Source: Nonomuraea deserti
GTDB lineage: Bacteria > Actinomycetota > Actinomycetes > Streptosporangiales > Streptosporangiaceae
NCBI RefSeq assembly: GCF_004348685.1
Contig: NZ_SMKO01000038.1
Coordinates: 1-58,290 of the forward strand
Length of the DNA stretch: 58,290 nucleotides
Direction of reading: 5' to 3'
Shown here piece by piece: positions 8,555-22,345 of the stretch. Made by a program: the position numbers and the translations under genes. How positions within the stretch are numbered: the first letter of the stretch is position 1; each line of letters starts with the position of its first letter. The notes under the pieces were generated by a model. That model had not been told where the DNA came from. It did not search any database and saw nothing but the letters and a program-made list of their open reading frames with translations.

Positions 8555-9097
8555 GTTCATACACAGCCTGTGGAAAACACTGTGGACCAGCGCAAACGCA
8601 AAAATTCACTCGCCGTTCGCCCGGCAATGCTGGGAAAAATCCATCCACAATGGCTGGGGACAACGGTGGGGACATCCTGGGGAGAACCTGGGGACTACCA
8701 GTGGACAGTGTGTGGACAGACTGTGAACAACGGATTTGGGGCTCCAGAAGGAGCCCCAATACCCCGTGGATAACCTGTGGAAACCTCGTGGATAACCCCG
8801 GTCCGGCCGTGGATGAAGGCACCAAGATCTGGGGACGGCCTGTGGGCGAAGAATCTCTGTCCCCAGGCGCGGAAGTTCTCCCCAGGCGTCGCCCACAGCG
8901 TCAGTGGATGAAAATATGGCCGTTGACCTGCCAAGACGCCGGTTGTCCACAGTACCCACAGCCCCTAGTGTGATGACCTCTTATCTCTCTTACTAAGAAA
9001 CTCAAAGACCCATAGAGGGGTTCTCCCGGAGCGCGAGTCCGGGAGGGTGGATCCTTGAGATCCTTGAAGCAACGACGAACCCAGGAGGCTGATCACC
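8555..9097. other. oriC: Origin of replication oriC
   Basis: This 543-bp gap between dnaA and dnaN contains numerous DnaA boxes. They include tgtggaaaa (8569-8577), tgtggacca (8581-8589), ccatccaca (8641-8649), tgtggacag (8711-8719), tgtgaacaa (8722-8730), cgtggataa (8765-8773), tgtggaaac (8776-8784), cgtggataa (8787-8795), cgtggatga (8808-8816) and ttgtccaca (8943-8951). The boxes occur in both orientations in at least two clusters. A relatively AT-rich stretch around 8970-9010, near dnaN, is a candidate unwinding region. No protein-coding gene is supported here. Confidence 0.95.
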
Positions 9098-10237
9098 GTG
9101 ATGTTCCGAATCGAGCGAGACGTCCTCGCTGAGGCGGTGGCATGGACGGCACGCAGCCTCCCGGCGCGACCGTCGGTGCCCGTGCTCGCCGGCATGCGCC
9201 TGGAGGTCACGGACGAGCAGCAGCTCAAGCTCTCCGGATTCGACTACGAGGTCTCCGCCGAGGTGACGCTCGAGGTCCACACCGGCGAGCCGGGGGTCGT
9301 GCTCGTCTCGGGCAAGCTGCTCGCCGAGATCACCCGGTCACTTCCCGCACAGCCTGTGGATTTCGTGGTGGACGGCGCCAAGGCGGTCGTCACGTGCGGC
9401 AGCGCGCGATTCACCCTGTTGACCATGCCTGTGGAGGACTACCCGTCGCTCCCCGCCATGCCGCCGGCCGCGGGCCGCGTCGGCAGCGACGTGTTCGCCT
9501 CGGCCGTCGGCCAGGTCGCCGTCGCCGCGGGCCGGGACGACACGCTGCCGATGCTCACCGGCGTGCGCATGGAGATCGAGGGCGACACGGTGACCCTCGC
9601 CGCGACCGACCGCTACCGGCTGGCCGTACGCGAGCTGAAGTGGCAGCCGGGGCAGCCCGACTTCGCCGCCATCGCGATGATCCCCGGCAAGACGCTCGCC
9701 GACACCGCCAAGGCGCTCGGCGCGACCGGCGCCGAGGTGGAGATCGCGCTCAGCTCCGCCGGAGGCACCGGCGAGGGCATGATCGGCTTCTCCAGCGCCG
9801 GGCGGCGCACCACGACGAGGCTGCTCGACCCCGAGTTCCCCAAATACCGCTCGCTCCTGCCCACCGAGTTCTCCGCCCGCGCCGACCTGTCCACAGGCCC
9901 GTTCGTCGAGGCGGTCAAGCGTGTGGCCCTGGTCGCCGAGCGCAACACCCCCGTACGGCTGGCCTTCAGAAGCGGCGAGGTCGTGCTGGAGGCGGGCAGC
10001 GGCGACGAGGCGCAGGCCGTCGAGGCGCTGCCCGTCGACTACGAGGGCGAGGAGATGAACATCGCCTTCAACCACCAGTTCCTGCTGGAAGGGCTGGGCG
10101 CCATCGACTCCGACGTGGCCCGGCTGCAGATGACCACGGCGACGAAGCCCGCTATCCTCACCGGTGGCAAGCCTGTGGACGACGCGGCCGCGGCGGACTA
10201 TCGCTACCTGATCATGCCTATCCGCCTGTCAGGCTGA
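9098..10237 (+). CDS. dnaN: DNA polymerase III subunit beta (sliding clamp)
   Basis: DnaN is the ring-shaped clamp that tethers DNA polymerase III. The 379-residue length and three repeated clamp folds fit: residues 1 to about 120 beginning FRIERDVLAEAVAWTARSL, the middle copy around VAAGRDDTLPMLTGVRMEI, and the last ending in YRYLIMPIRL. The start is GTG 9098 or the adjacent ATG 9101; AGGAGG at 9083-9088 serves either. It lies immediately after oriC and ahead of gnd and recF. Confidence 0.98.
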   Translation: MMFRIERDVLAEAVAWTARSLPARPSVPVLAGMRLEVTDEQQLKLSGFDYEVSAEVTLEVHTGEPGVVLVSGKLLAEITRSLPAQPVDFVVDGAKAVVTCGSARFTLLTMPVEDYPSLPAMPPAAGRVGSDVFASAVGQVAVAAGRDDTLPMLTGVRMEIEGDTVTLAATDRYRLAVRELKWQPGQPDFAAIAMIPGKTLADTAKALGATGAEVEIALSSAGGTGEGMIGFSSAGRRTTTRLLDPEFPKYRSLLPTEFSARADLSTGPFVEAVKRVALVAERNTPVRLAFRSGEVVLEAGSGDEAQAVEALPVDYEGEEMNIAFNHQFLLEGLGAIDSDVARLQMTTATKPAILTGGKPVDDAAAADYRYLIMPIRLSG

Positions 10238-10282
10238 CCCGGCCTTCGGGGATGATGGAAGCCTGACTAGGGGGTAGACAAC

Positions 10283-11227
10283 ATGCAGATCGGCATGGTC
10301 GGACTGGGCAAGATGGGCGGCAACATGGCCGAGCGGCTGCGCCGCGGCGGTCATGAGGTCGTCGGCTACGACCGTGACCCGGCGATCAGCGACGTGGGCA
10401 GCCTGAAAGAGCTGGCCGAGCGCCTGCGAGCGCCACGTGCCGTCTGGGTGATGGTGCCCGCGGGCAAGCCCACCCAGACCACGATCGACGATCTCGGCGA
10501 GCTGCTCGACGAGGGCGACATCGTCGTCGACGGCGGAAACTCCCACTACGGCGACGACCAGAAGCACGCCGGCGAGCTGGCGGAGAAGGGCATCGGGTTC
10601 GTCGACTGCGGCGTGAGCGGCGGCGTCTGGGGCCTGGAGAACGGCTACGCGCTGATGTGCGGCGGCGACTCCGCCCACGTCGAGCGGATCATGCCGATCT
10701 TCGACACGCTCAAGCCCGAGGGCGAGGACGGATTCGTGCACACCGGCGACGTCGGCGCCGGGCACTTCGCGAAGATGGTTCACAACGGCATCGAATACGG
10801 CATGATGCAGGCGTTCGCGGAGGGCTGGGAGCTGCTCGAGGCCTCCGACGTCGTCAAAGACGTCAAGGGCTCCTTCAGCAGCTGGCGCACCGGCACCGTG
10901 ATCCGCTCCTGGCTGCTCGACCTGCTGGTACGCGCGCTCGACGACGACGAGCACCTCGACCAGCTCCGCGGCTACGCACAAGACTCCGGCGAAGGCCGGT
11001 GGACGGTGCAGGCGGCCGTCGACCACGCCGTCCCGCTGCCGGTCATCACCGCCGCGCTCTACGCCAGGTTCGCCTCGCGGCAGGACGACTCCCCCGCGAT
11101 GAAGGTCGTCGCGGCGCTGCGCAACCAGTTCGGCGGCCACGCGACCACCGCGGCGGAGGGCAGCACGGGCAAGGGCGCCGACGCGCCCGGGGCCGACGTC
11201 ACGCCGCCCCGCGAGAGCGAACGGTAG
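10283..11227 (+). CDS. gnd: 6-phosphogluconate dehydrogenase, decarboxylating (GndA/YqeC type)
   Basis: This enzyme oxidises and decarboxylates 6-phosphogluconate to ribulose 5-phosphate in the pentose phosphate pathway. The N-terminal Rossmann motif is GLGKMGGNMAERL, the substrate region is VDGGNSHYGDD and CGVSGGVWGLENGYALMCGG, and the catalytic helix includes GHFAKMVHNGIEYGMMQA. At 314 residues it is the short form, often NAD-dependent, rather than the long 470-residue form. Its place between dnaN and recF is a known arrangement in actinobacteria. AGGGGG precedes the ATG. Confidence 0.95.
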   Translation: MQIGMVGLGKMGGNMAERLRRGGHEVVGYDRDPAISDVGSLKELAERLRAPRAVWVMVPAGKPTQTTIDDLGELLDEGDIVVDGGNSHYGDDQKHAGELAEKGIGFVDCGVSGGVWGLENGYALMCGGDSAHVERIMPIFDTLKPEGEDGFVHTGDVGAGHFAKMVHNGIEYGMMQAFAEGWELLEASDVVKDVKGSFSSWRTGTVIRSWLLDLLVRALDDDEHLDQLRGYAQDSGEGRWTVQAAVDHAVPLPVITAALYARFASRQDDSPAMKVVAALRNQFGGHATTAAEGSTGKGADAPGADVTPPRESER

Positions 11228-11296
11228 TCGCGGCCTCCGCCGCCTTTCGCGAGCCGGTGACCCCGGAGGCGGGCGTGGCCCACTAACCTTCGTGGG

Positions 11297-12541
11297 GTGC
11301 ATGTCGCCCACCTCTCGCTGACCGACTTCCGGTCCTACGCGTCCGTGGAGCTCGGCCTGGAGCCGGGCGTCACGGCGTTCGTGGGGCCCAACGGCCAGGG
11401 CAAGACCAACCTGGTCGAGGCCCTCGGCTACGTCGCGACGCACTCCAGTCACCGGGTGGCCGGCGACGCGCCCCTCGTCCGGCAGGGCGCCACGCGGGCG
11501 GTCATACGCTGCGCCGTGCAGCGCGACGATCGGCGGGCGCTCATCGAGCTGGAGATCAACCCGGGCCGGGCCAACCGCGCCAGGCTCAACCGCTCGCCCG
11601 TGCCGAGGGCGCGCGACGTCGTGGGCCTGCTGCGCACCGTGCTGTTCGCCCCCGAGGACCTGTCGCTGTCCAAGGGCGACCCGTCGGAGCGCCGCCGGTT
11701 CCTCGACGACCTGCTGGTGGCCAGGGCCCCCAGGTTCGCCGGCGTGCGCGCCGACTACGACCGGGTGCTCAAGCAGCGCGGCGCCCTGCTCCGTACGGCC
11801 GCGCAGGCCCGCAGGGGCAGCAGGAGCGCCAGAAGGGCGGAGAGCGACACCGGGTTCGCCGCGGCCGGCGCGGGCGACGTGCTGAGCACGCTGGAGGTGT
11901 GGGACGCCCACCTCGCCAGGCACGGCGCCGAGCTGTTGCGGGCCCGGCTAGAGCTCATCGAGGCGCTGCACCCGCTGGTCGCGGGGGCCTACGCCGCGCT
12001 CGCCCCCGCGAGCGCTCCGGCGACGCTGGCCTATCGCAGCACGTTGTCCACAGGTGGGGACAACGACGAGGGTGGCGAACTGCTCGAAGACGCCGGTGAG
12101 CGGGGATCTTCCGCTGCACAGACGTTATCCACAGACCTGGGGAAAACCCTTGAGGAGCGCATCCGCGAGCGCCTGCTGGAGGTGCGCCAGTCCGAGCTGG
12201 AACGAGGCGTCACGCTCGTCGGCCCCCACCGCGACGACCTGATCCTCGGCCTCGGCGACCTGCCCGCCCGCGGCTACGCCAGCCACGGCGAGTCCTGGTC
12301 GTTCGCGCTGGCGCTGCGGCTGGCCGCCTACGACTTGCTGCGTGCCGACGGCGGTGATCCCGTGCTGATCCTCGACGACGTGTTCGCCGAGCTCGACACC
12401 CAGCGCAGGCGCCGCCTCGCCGAGATCGTCGCACCGGCCGAGCAGGTGCTCATCACCGCGGCCGTGCCCGACGACGTGCCCCGGGAGCTGTCAGGGGGCA
12501 GATACGACGTCGCCGAGGGGAGCGTGACCCGTGTCCGCTGA
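11297..12541 (+). CDS. recF: DNA replication and repair protein RecF
   Basis: RecF is an SMC-like ATPase that loads RecA at gapped DNA with RecO and RecR. Walker A ([10 protein letters not shown]) lies near residue 35, the signature region is [18 protein letters not shown], and Walker B is [13 protein letters not shown] near the C-terminus. The GTG start ([12 protein letters not shown]) is conserved. Two low-complexity insertions are visible, around residues 170-190 (Arg/Ser/Ala-rich) and 247-290 (Gly/Glu/Ser-rich). The second is encoded by DNA containing two perfect DnaA boxes. The stop overlaps the dciA start by 11 bp. Confidence 0.97.
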   Translation: MHVAHLSLTDFRSYASVELGLEPGVTAFVGPNGQGKTNLVEALGYVATHSSHRVAGDAPLVRQGATRAVIRCAVQRDDRRALIELEINPGRANRARLNRSPVPRARDVVGLLRTVLFAPEDLSLSKGDPSERRRFLDDLLVARAPRFAGVRADYDRVLKQRGALLRTAAQARRGSRSARRAESDTGFAAAGAGDVLSTLEVWDAHLARHGAELLRARLELIEALHPLVAGAYAALAPASAPATLAYRSTLSTGGDNDEGGELLEDAGERGSSAAQTLSTDLGKTLEERIRERLLEVRQSELERGVTLVGPHRDDLILGLGDLPARGYASHGESWSFALALRLAAYDLLRADGGDPVLILDDVFAELDTQRRRRLAEIVAPAEQVLITAAVPDDVPRELSGGRYDVAEGSVTRVR

Positions 12542-13028
12542 CGAAAACGCCGCCAGAGGCGCCGCGATGGCCAGGGAGAAGCTCGCCCAGGCCAAGGCCG
12601 ACGCGGCCAAACGCGGCCAGCTCCCCCGGCGCGAGCCCAGGCGCAGAGCGGCCGGGCCGCGCCGTGGGGGCGGCGATCCACAACTTTTCGGGCGTGCCAT
12701 CGCCGACCTGCTCGCCGACCGCGGCTGGGAACGCCCGGCGGCCGTCGGCGGGGTGTTCGGGCGCTGGGCCGACATCGTGGGCGCCGACCTGGCCGCCCAC
12801 ACCAAGCCCGAGTCGTTCGACGACGGCGAGGTGTTGATCGTGGCCGACTCGACGGCCTGGGCCACGCAGGTGCGGCTGCTCGCGCGCACCCTCGTACGCA
12901 GGCTCAACGAGGAGCTCGGCGACGGCACGGTGACGAAGGTCAAGGTCAGAGGGCCGCAGAACGCCCCGCGCCCGTCAGGCGGGTTGCGGGTGACCGGAAG
13001 TCGGGGCCCCGGCGACACTTATGGATAG
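12531..13028 (+). CDS. dciA: DUF721/DciA family protein
   Basis: This 165-residue protein contains a DUF721 (DciA-like) domain, with [25 protein letters not shown] and [15 protein letters not shown] as its conserved core. DciA loads the replicative helicase DnaB in bacteria lacking DnaC, and the position between recF and gyrB is conserved in actinobacteria. The N-terminal 60 residues are charged and probably disordered. The GTG start overlaps the end of recF by 11 bp, so the two are probably translationally coupled. Helicase-loader function is inferred from the family. Confidence 0.88.
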   Translation: MSADENAARGAAMAREKLAQAKADAAKRGQLPRREPRRRAAGPRRGGGDPQLFGRAIADLLADRGWERPAAVGGVFGRWADIVGADLAAHTKPESFDDGEVLIVADSTAWATQVRLLARTLVRRLNEELGDGTVTKVKVRGPQNAPRPSGGLRVTGSRGPGDTYG

Positions 13029-13099
13029 CCGCGCCCAACGCGTGCCCGGACGTTGTGGATAGGGGCCAAGGGCGATCAGAAAGCCACAGACGCGATAAG

Positions 13100-13121
13100 C
13101 CCCCCTATCCGGAGGGGGGAT
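13100..13121. terminator. GC-rich hairpin between dciA and gyrB
   Basis: A ccccc/ggggg stem surrounds tatccgga, without a T-run, in the 338-bp gap 13029-13366. Downstream, tagaat at 13195-13200 is a possible -10 element for gyrB, but the -35 spacing is poor. I see no gene in this gap. Confidence 0.4.
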
Positions 13122-13318
13122 GCGGCCCGGGGGGCAGAACGAGCTAGCGGGCATCACAGGCGCGTTCGTTGCCACCTTGAGGCTCCGGAGGCGGTAGAAT
13201 GAAAAAGGATTCCGGACACGTCCGCTTGCGTGTCACCCCGGCAGCAAGCCGACTCCCCTGGGTGACCGCGCATCGGGGCACTCACGACGGTGACGGGCAC
13301 GGCAGGGGCAGCTTGTGA

Positions 13319-15310
<1,992 letters not shown>

Positions 15311-15394
15311 GCGACCGGCCGTGGGTGCAGATTCGGCTACCTGCGGTGAGCCGCAGGACATGGCTCATCGTTCCATGAAGAAGGACCTCAACCT

Positions 15395-17893
<2,499 letters not shown>

Positions 17894-17895
17894 TC

Positions 17896-18579
17896 ATGAG
17901 CGCCCAAGGTGGCTCCGCCAGGACAAAGGCGGCTTCGGGTAACGGACAGCAACCGAAGCGGCCCGCAGAGAAAGAGACCTTCGACGAGAGCCGGGACACC
18001 TCGCCCGCGCAGGGCAGGCCCTTCCCGGCCAAAGACGACTCCAAGCCCGGGCCGCCGCCGCCACCTCCGCAGCAGCAGGCGCCGCAGCAGCCGGAGGGCA
18101 ACGACACGGTCCGCATCCGCCCGTCGCTGGCCACGGAGGCTCCGCCGCCGCCCGCGGTCGAGCTGCCCAAGAAGAAGTCGAGCGGCGCGGGGGCGCGGCT
18201 CCCCCGCAAGGCCCACCTGGTCCTGCGTCGCGTCGAACCGTGGTCGGCCATGAAGTTCAGCTTCGTGGTGTCCCTGGTCTGCTTCGTGGTGCTGTTCGTG
18301 GCGGTGGCCGTGCTGTACGGCGTGCTGTCCGCCCTGGGGGTGTTCGACTCGATCGTCGACCTGGTCAACCAGCTCGGCCAGGGCGAGCAGGGCCAGAACT
18401 CCATCCCGATCGACATCGCGTCCTGGTTCGAGCCGGTACGCATCCTCGGCTACACCGCCCTGATCGGAGCGGTCAACGTCGTGCTCATCACGGCCCTGGC
18501 CACGCTGGGGGCGGTCATCTACAACGTCGCCTCCGACCTGGTCGGGGGCGTCGAGGTGACCTTCAGCGAGGCCGAATAG
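17896..18579 (+). CDS. DUF3566 membrane protein
   Basis: This 227-residue protein has a Pro/Gln-rich, probably cytoplasmic N-terminal half (residues 1-110) and two hydrophobic segments: about 120-150 (FSFVVSLVCFVVLFVAVAVLYG) and 180-212 (ILGYTALIGAVNVVLITALATLGAVIY). A DUF3566 domain follows the sequence LRRVEPWSAMKFSF. The family is characteristic of actinobacteria and nearly always lies after gyrA; its role is unknown, with suggested links to envelope or division. The ATG at 17896 follows the gyrA stop by 2 bp. Confidence 0.9.
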   Translation: MSAQGGSARTKAASGNGQQPKRPAEKETFDESRDTSPAQGRPFPAKDDSKPGPPPPPPQQQAPQQPEGNDTVRIRPSLATEAPPPPAVELPKKKSSGAGARLPRKAHLVLRRVEPWSAMKFSFVVSLVCFVVLFVAVAVLYGVLSALGVFDSIVDLVNQLGQGEQGQNSIPIDIASWFEPVRILGYTALIGAVNVVLITALATLGAVIYNVASDLVGGVEVTFSEAE

Positions 18580-18704
18580 CCCGTGAGCTCGCGCCGTGCC
18601 CTGCACCGGCACGGCGCGAGCAGCACGCCGGACACGGTAAGCTTTTCTCGACCGAACAACCGGTTCGCCTCCGATCGCCGGATGCGATAACGTTCGGTGT
18701 GCGC

Positions 18705-18778
18705 GGGGCTATAGCTCAGACGGTTAGAGCGCTTCCCTGATAAGGAAGAGGTCCCAGGTTCAAGTCCTGGTAGCCCCA
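18705..18778 (+). tRNA. tRNA-Ile(GAT)
   Basis: The 74-nt sequence folds as a cloverleaf: acceptor ggggcta pairs with tagcccc, the D-arm is gctcagacggttagagc, the anticodon stem ttccc/ggaag carries loop tgataa with anticodon GAT, and the T-arm is ccagg-ttcaagt-cctgg. CCA is not encoded. Its place after gyrA and DUF3566 is conserved in actinobacteria. Confidence 0.96.
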
Positions 18779-18798
18779 CCTAGTCTGATCACATAAAG

Positions 18799-18828
18799 AG
18801 CCACTTTCCGACCAACAGGAAAGTGGCT
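18799..18828 (+). terminator. Terminator after tRNA-Ile
   Basis: The 11-bp perfect stem agccactttcc/ggaaagtggct with an 8-nt loop is followed by ttcctgttgt. The 250 bp from here to the next start show no gene. Confidence 0.8.
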
Positions 18829-19074
18829 TTCCTGTTGTCCGGTGTCTGCCGCACGGAGTGTCGTCGCTCCAAGCGTGCCCTACCGGGCGCACGCATTCGG
18901 TGGTCAGACCTCCAACTGCTTGGCGTGAACGACCGCGCGCAACCGGCGCGCGTAGGGGGAGGCGGAGGCGCACGGGAGGCGGCTTCCGGGACAGGACGCG
19001 TCGGAAGCCGGTGAGTTCTCGACGTCGCCGGGGTCAGCATCAGCGACACATCGACCACGAACGTGGAGGACGAC

Positions 19075-19416
19075 ATGGCGCAGGACCTCTTCGCGGGCAT
19101 CCCCGTCACCGACTACGCCGCGGCGTTGCCGTGGTACGAGCAGCTCTTCGGCGGGGCTCCCTCGTTCCTGCCGAACGACATCGAGGCGGTCTGGGAGACG
19201 GCCGAGAACCGCTACCTCTACATCATTCAGGACCCGGAGCGGGCGGGGAACGCCTTGGTGCTGCAGTTCGTCGACGACCTGGACGGCCGGGTCGCCGAGA
19301 TCGCCCGGCGGGGCATCGAGCCTGCCCGGCGCGCGACGTACGAGGGCGGCGTGACCAAGGTGACCTACCGCGACGCTGAGGGCAATGAGATCAGCTTCGG
19401 CGGCGGACCGGTCTGA
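19075..19416 (+). CDS. VOC superfamily (glyoxalase-like) protein
   Basis: The 113-residue protein has a single vicinal-oxygen-chelate fold: the opening FAGIPVTDYAAALPWYEQLFG is the typical first beta-alpha unit, and VTKVTYRDAEGNEISFGG the last strand. Such proteins include dioxygenases, isomerases and resistance proteins, so substrate cannot be assigned. ATG 19075 is preferred because GGAGG at 19064-19068 is correctly spaced; a GTG at 19063 overlaps that motif. It stands alone. Confidence 0.82.
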   Translation: MAQDLFAGIPVTDYAAALPWYEQLFGGAPSFLPNDIEAVWETAENRYLYIIQDPERAGNALVLQFVDDLDGRVAEIARRGIEPARRATYEGGVTKVTYRDAEGNEISFGGGPV

Positions 19417-19450
19417 GGTTCTCGGGCTGCGTGGCGGCCCGCTGGCTGTC

Positions 19451-19678
19451 TCAGCCGCGGGAGTCGCCGCCGTGCTCGATCAGATACTGCTGCTCCAGGT
19501 CGGCCGTGTCTTCGCCCTCGGCTTCGTGGAGGCTGGTGGACCAGGGGATCGCGCACGGTGGACGATGGCCGGGATCGGGGCACAGCAGGCGCTGCACCTG
19601 CTCCTTGATCTCCCGCGCCTGCTCCTCGGTGGCGTACATCTCCACGTGCAGGTCCCACCGGGTTCTGTCGTCTGCCAT
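19451..19678 (-). CDS. Small hypothetical protein
   Basis: The 75-residue acidic protein begins MADDRTRWDLHVEMYATEEQ and is predicted to be largely helical (AREIKEQVQRLLCPDPGHR). I do not recognise a named family, but its composition is unlike the Arg/Pro-rich shadows around it, and it is convergent with the VOC gene. Two cysteines are not in a metal-binding arrangement. The function is unknown. Confidence 0.55.
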   Translation of the reverse strand: MADDRTRWDLHVEMYATEEQAREIKEQVQRLLCPDPGHRPPCAIPWSTSLHEAEGEDTADLEQQYLIEHGGDSRG

Positions 19679-19774
19679 GCCTCCATCATCGCGGGCGGTC
19701 GGGAGTGCCCGGTTCGTGCCGCGCGCCGGTTCCGGACACTCCCCCGCCCGGGGATCACCTGGCGTCGGTCATGA

Positions 19775-20200
19775 CTAGCACCAGGCCTTGACGTTGATGG
19801 TGACGGGGTTGGACTCGGTCCGCGTACCGTCCGAGGCGGCTAACTGCGACTCGTACGTCCCGACCGGGAGCGGCGGGAACGTCAGCCCGATCCAGCCGTT
19901 GATCGTTGTGGATCCGTCCTCCGGGTCGGTGTAGTTGGATCCGGGTGGGATCGGCGCGCTCTCGTTGGTCGAGCCGGCGGGCAGGTTCTTCATCCCCATG
20001 TGGATGGTCGTGGACCAGCTTCCGACGACCGCGGCAATGAGGTAGGTGCTGTGGCTGTAGTTGGTTTGCACACATATCTTCTGGTGGGAGTGCTTCAGCT
20101 CCCACGTGCTCGCCGAGGCCGGTGTGGTGCTGGACAGTGCCAACGCCGCGCCGGCCGCCGCGCCCAGCGCCAGCCTGGCGGTTCTCTTGATCGTGCGCAC
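19775..20200 (-). CDS. Small secreted protein
   Basis: This 141-residue protein has a clear Sec signal peptide: basic KRTAR, hydrophobic LALGAAAGAALALSS, then an ASA cleavage site near residue 31. The mature part of about 110 residues reads as a beta-sandwich-like domain (CVQTNYSHSTYLIAAVVGSW, then TTINGWIGLTFPPLPVGTYESQ). It contains two cysteines, one penultimate-to-last (KAWC), which could form a disulphide. The GTG start has GGAGG upstream. It is monocistronic; I do not recognise the family. Confidence 0.75.
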   Translation of the reverse strand: MRTIKRTARLALGAAAGAALALSSTTPASASTWELKHSHQKICVQTNYSHSTYLIAAVVGSWSTTIHMGMKNLPAGSTNESAPIPPGSNYTDPEDGSTTINGWIGLTFPPLPVGTYESQLAASDGTRTESNPVTINVKAWC

Positions 20201-20279
20201 GGCTGCCTCCTTGGTGTCTCTGCTGTGGACGTTCTTGCCTGTTCAAATTTAAACTAGTCAAGGATCAAGGAAAAGCCGC

Positions 20280-20684
20280 TTGCCGCCTCGCGGCAGACGG
20301 AACCCTTCAATGATCGTCCGAACCGCCCCGAGTAAGGCTGCCTGGTTCAGTCGGAGGCGCAGGAGGTGCGATGCCGGACCGTATGTCCGTCGACGCGAAC
20401 GCGTGCGTCCCCACCGCACGCCGGAACCCCACGTCGCGGGACGGCCGGACGTCTTCCGCGCGGCCTCCTCGCCGGACGAACTCGTCCCGCTTTTCGATGC
20501 CTTTCTAAAACGCGAGAAGTACGGGGGTCGGCACCGCCCTGGTCGCTGCCGTGCGTACGGCGGGAAAGGAGGCGGGCTGCTCAAGCCTCCTCACGACGTG
20601 TGGGACTTCAACACCGGGGCTCTGGACTTCTTCGACGCCTTGGACTTCGTGCCGGTGCGGCACCGGCTGGAGCGGCCGTTGTAG
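20280..20684 (+). pseudogene. Possible decayed GNAT acetyltransferase
   Basis: The C-terminal 30 residues encoded near 20600-20684 (DFNTGALDFFDALDFVPVRHRLERPL) resemble the end of GNAT acetyltransferases, where an N-x-x-A-x-x-F-Y/F-x-x-x-G-F motif ends the acetyl-CoA fold. Upstream, LVPLFDAFLKREKYGG looks coding, but the rest is Arg-rich low complexity without a start signal, so the gene appears frameshifted or truncated. The evidence is only motif resemblance. From 20685 to 20833 I see nothing. Confidence 0.35.
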
Positions 20685-20833
20685 GGGCCTCCGGAGCAAT
20701 GGAAGGGCGGCGAGGCTGTCCCGGTCCCCACAGCGGCAAAATGGTGATGAATTTCGTCGCCGTGCGGCGCTGACCGGAACAGCCGGCGGTCCCGTCGAGT
20801 TTCCGCGGTTACGCAGTTGAAACGCCGCGTGCC

Positions 20834-20920
20834 TCAGTTTCCCGTGGAGTTGGACGCCGTCACCGCCCCGACCCGCAGCACGGTCTCTTCCACTTTCACC
20901 ATGACCGGGCGTCGTTTCAT
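20834..20920 (-). CDS. 28-residue small ORF
   Basis: An ATG at 20920, preceded by GGAGGGG at ideal spacing, opens a 28-codon frame reading MKRRPVMVKVEETVL, then RVGAVTASNSTGN, ending in TGA. The peptide has a basic, partly amphipathic N-terminus and a small polar Ser/Thr/Asn tail, which is compatible with a ribosomal peptide precursor or a signalling peptide. No modification enzyme is adjacent on this strand; the divergent neighbour is a sensor kinase. The function is unknown and translation is unproven. Confidence 0.4.
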   Translation of the reverse strand: MKRRPVMVKVEETVLRVGAVTASNSTGN

Positions 20921-21124
20921 CGCTGCCCCTCCGTGAGATGGGTTCCTGCACTACCTTTGCCCACGCGTGCTCCGTTGACAAACTTCACCTCCAAATTGTC
21001 ATCTGAATAGTCAGCGCATTCACGAATGGTTTCCCCCGCCACCGGTGGATTTCCATCCGGCACGACGTACGCGCTTGACACAGACTGATCGGGGAGGGGC
21101 CGGCGCGCGAGGCAGGGAGATCGG

Positions 21125-22345
21125 GTGAGTGACCGGGTGAGACATGGTGCGCGGTGGGTCTTGGCCATCGACGCGGAAGGCGCGGGGCTCGCCCTGCCGC
21201 TCCGCTCGGCGGTGACCGTGCCGCTGGTGGGCGCTCTGGGGGTGGTGCTGGCCGCGATCGTCTGGCACACCCTGCTCGACGACTACGGCGTACGCAACGT
21301 GACGGCAGGCACTCTCGGGCTGGCGACGGCGATCGCGCTGGTGGTGTCCCGATTCCGGCCCAGGGCGGCGTGGTGGTTGTCTCTGGTCGCGGCCGTGGCG
21401 GCCGCCGTGACGTCCCATGCCCAGCTGGACGGGATGGTGTGGCCGGCGCCCGTGCTGGTCGCGCATGTGTCCGTGCTGGGCCTGGTGGGGTTCGGGGCCC
21501 GGCACGTGCTGCTGGCCGAGATGTGGCTCGGCACGCTGGCGGCCGGGATCGTCCTGTGGGCGGGGCTGCCGGGCGAGCAGACGCTGGTGAGCCTGATGGA
21601 CATGTCGTTGTTGTCGGGCATGGTGCTGATCACCATGGGCGCGCTCGGCGGGCATCGTGAGGCGTTGCGCCGGGTGGCCGCGGCGGACCAGAAGGCACTG
21701 GCGGAGCAGACCCGCTCCGCTCTCTTGGAAGAGCGGGCCAGGATCGCGAGGGAGCTGCACGACGTGGTGGCCCACCACATGTCGGTCGTCGCGGTGCAGG
21801 CCGAGGCGGCCCCCTACCGTGTGCCCGATCCTCCCCCGGAGCTGGCGAGGAGCTTCGCCACGATCCGGTCGAGCGCGGTGGAGGCGCTTACCGAGCTCCA
21901 CCGCATTCTCGACCTGCTCAGGAACGGTACGGACGAGGCGAGCCCACAGCCGACCCTTGACCGGCTGGAGGAGCTGGTGGGCCGGCTGCGGGCGGCCGGC
22001 ACGCCGGTGATCATGCATGTCGACGGCGAACGCAGGCCGCTCCCGCCGGGGGTGGAGCTGTCGGCGTACCGGATCGTGCAGGAGGCGCTGAGCAACGCGC
22101 TCCAGCACGCTCCGGGCGCACGGGTCGGCGTCGAGGTGGCGTACGAACCTGGCGATCTTCACATCCGCGTCGAGAACGACCCGCCGCCTCACCCGCCTCC
22201 ATCGTCCGCCCGCCCCGGGCACGGCCTGCTCGGCATGCGTGAGCGCGTGGCCATGCTGGCCGGAGACCTGAGGGCGGGGGTGCGGCCGGACGGAGGCTAC
22301 GAGGTGACGGTACGGTTGCCGCTCGACGGGACGGAGGCCAGGTGA
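21125..22345 (+). CDS. Sensor histidine kinase, NarL-type two-component system
   Basis: This 406-residue membrane kinase has about five TM segments in residues 28-175, a short coiled linker (AAADQKALAEQTRSALLEERARIA), a HisKA_3 dimerisation domain with phospho-accepting His212 in RELHDVVAHHMSVV, and a C-terminal HATPase domain with YRIVQEALSNALQHA and GHGLLGMRERV. It lacks a large extracellular sensor, so it may sense membrane state. The GTG start at 21125 is supported by context only. The stop overlaps the response regulator start by 4 nt (GTGA). Confidence 0.92.
   Translation: MSDRVRHGARWVLAIDAEGAGLALPLRSAVTVPLVGALGVVLAAIVWHTLLDDYGVRNVTAGTLGLATAIALVVSRFRPRAAWWLSLVAAVAAAVTSHAQLDGMVWPAPVLVAHVSVLGLVGFGARHVLLAEMWLGTLAAGIVLWAGLPGEQTLVSLMDMSLLSGMVLITMGALGGHREALRRVAAADQKALAEQTRSALLEERARIARELHDVVAHHMSVVAVQAEAAPYRVPDPPPELARSFATIRSSAVEALTELHRILDLLRNGTDEASPQPTLDRLEELVGRLRAAGTPVIMHVDGERRPLPPGVELSAYRIVQEALSNALQHAPGARVGVEVAYEPGDLHIRVENDPPPHPPPSSARPGHGLLGMRERVAMLAGDLRAGVRPDGGYEVTVRLPLDGTEAR

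Noticed and set aside
6668..8560. 630-codon antisense frame over dnaA
   Set aside because: It is a shadow of dnaA; no ribosome-binding site or domain.
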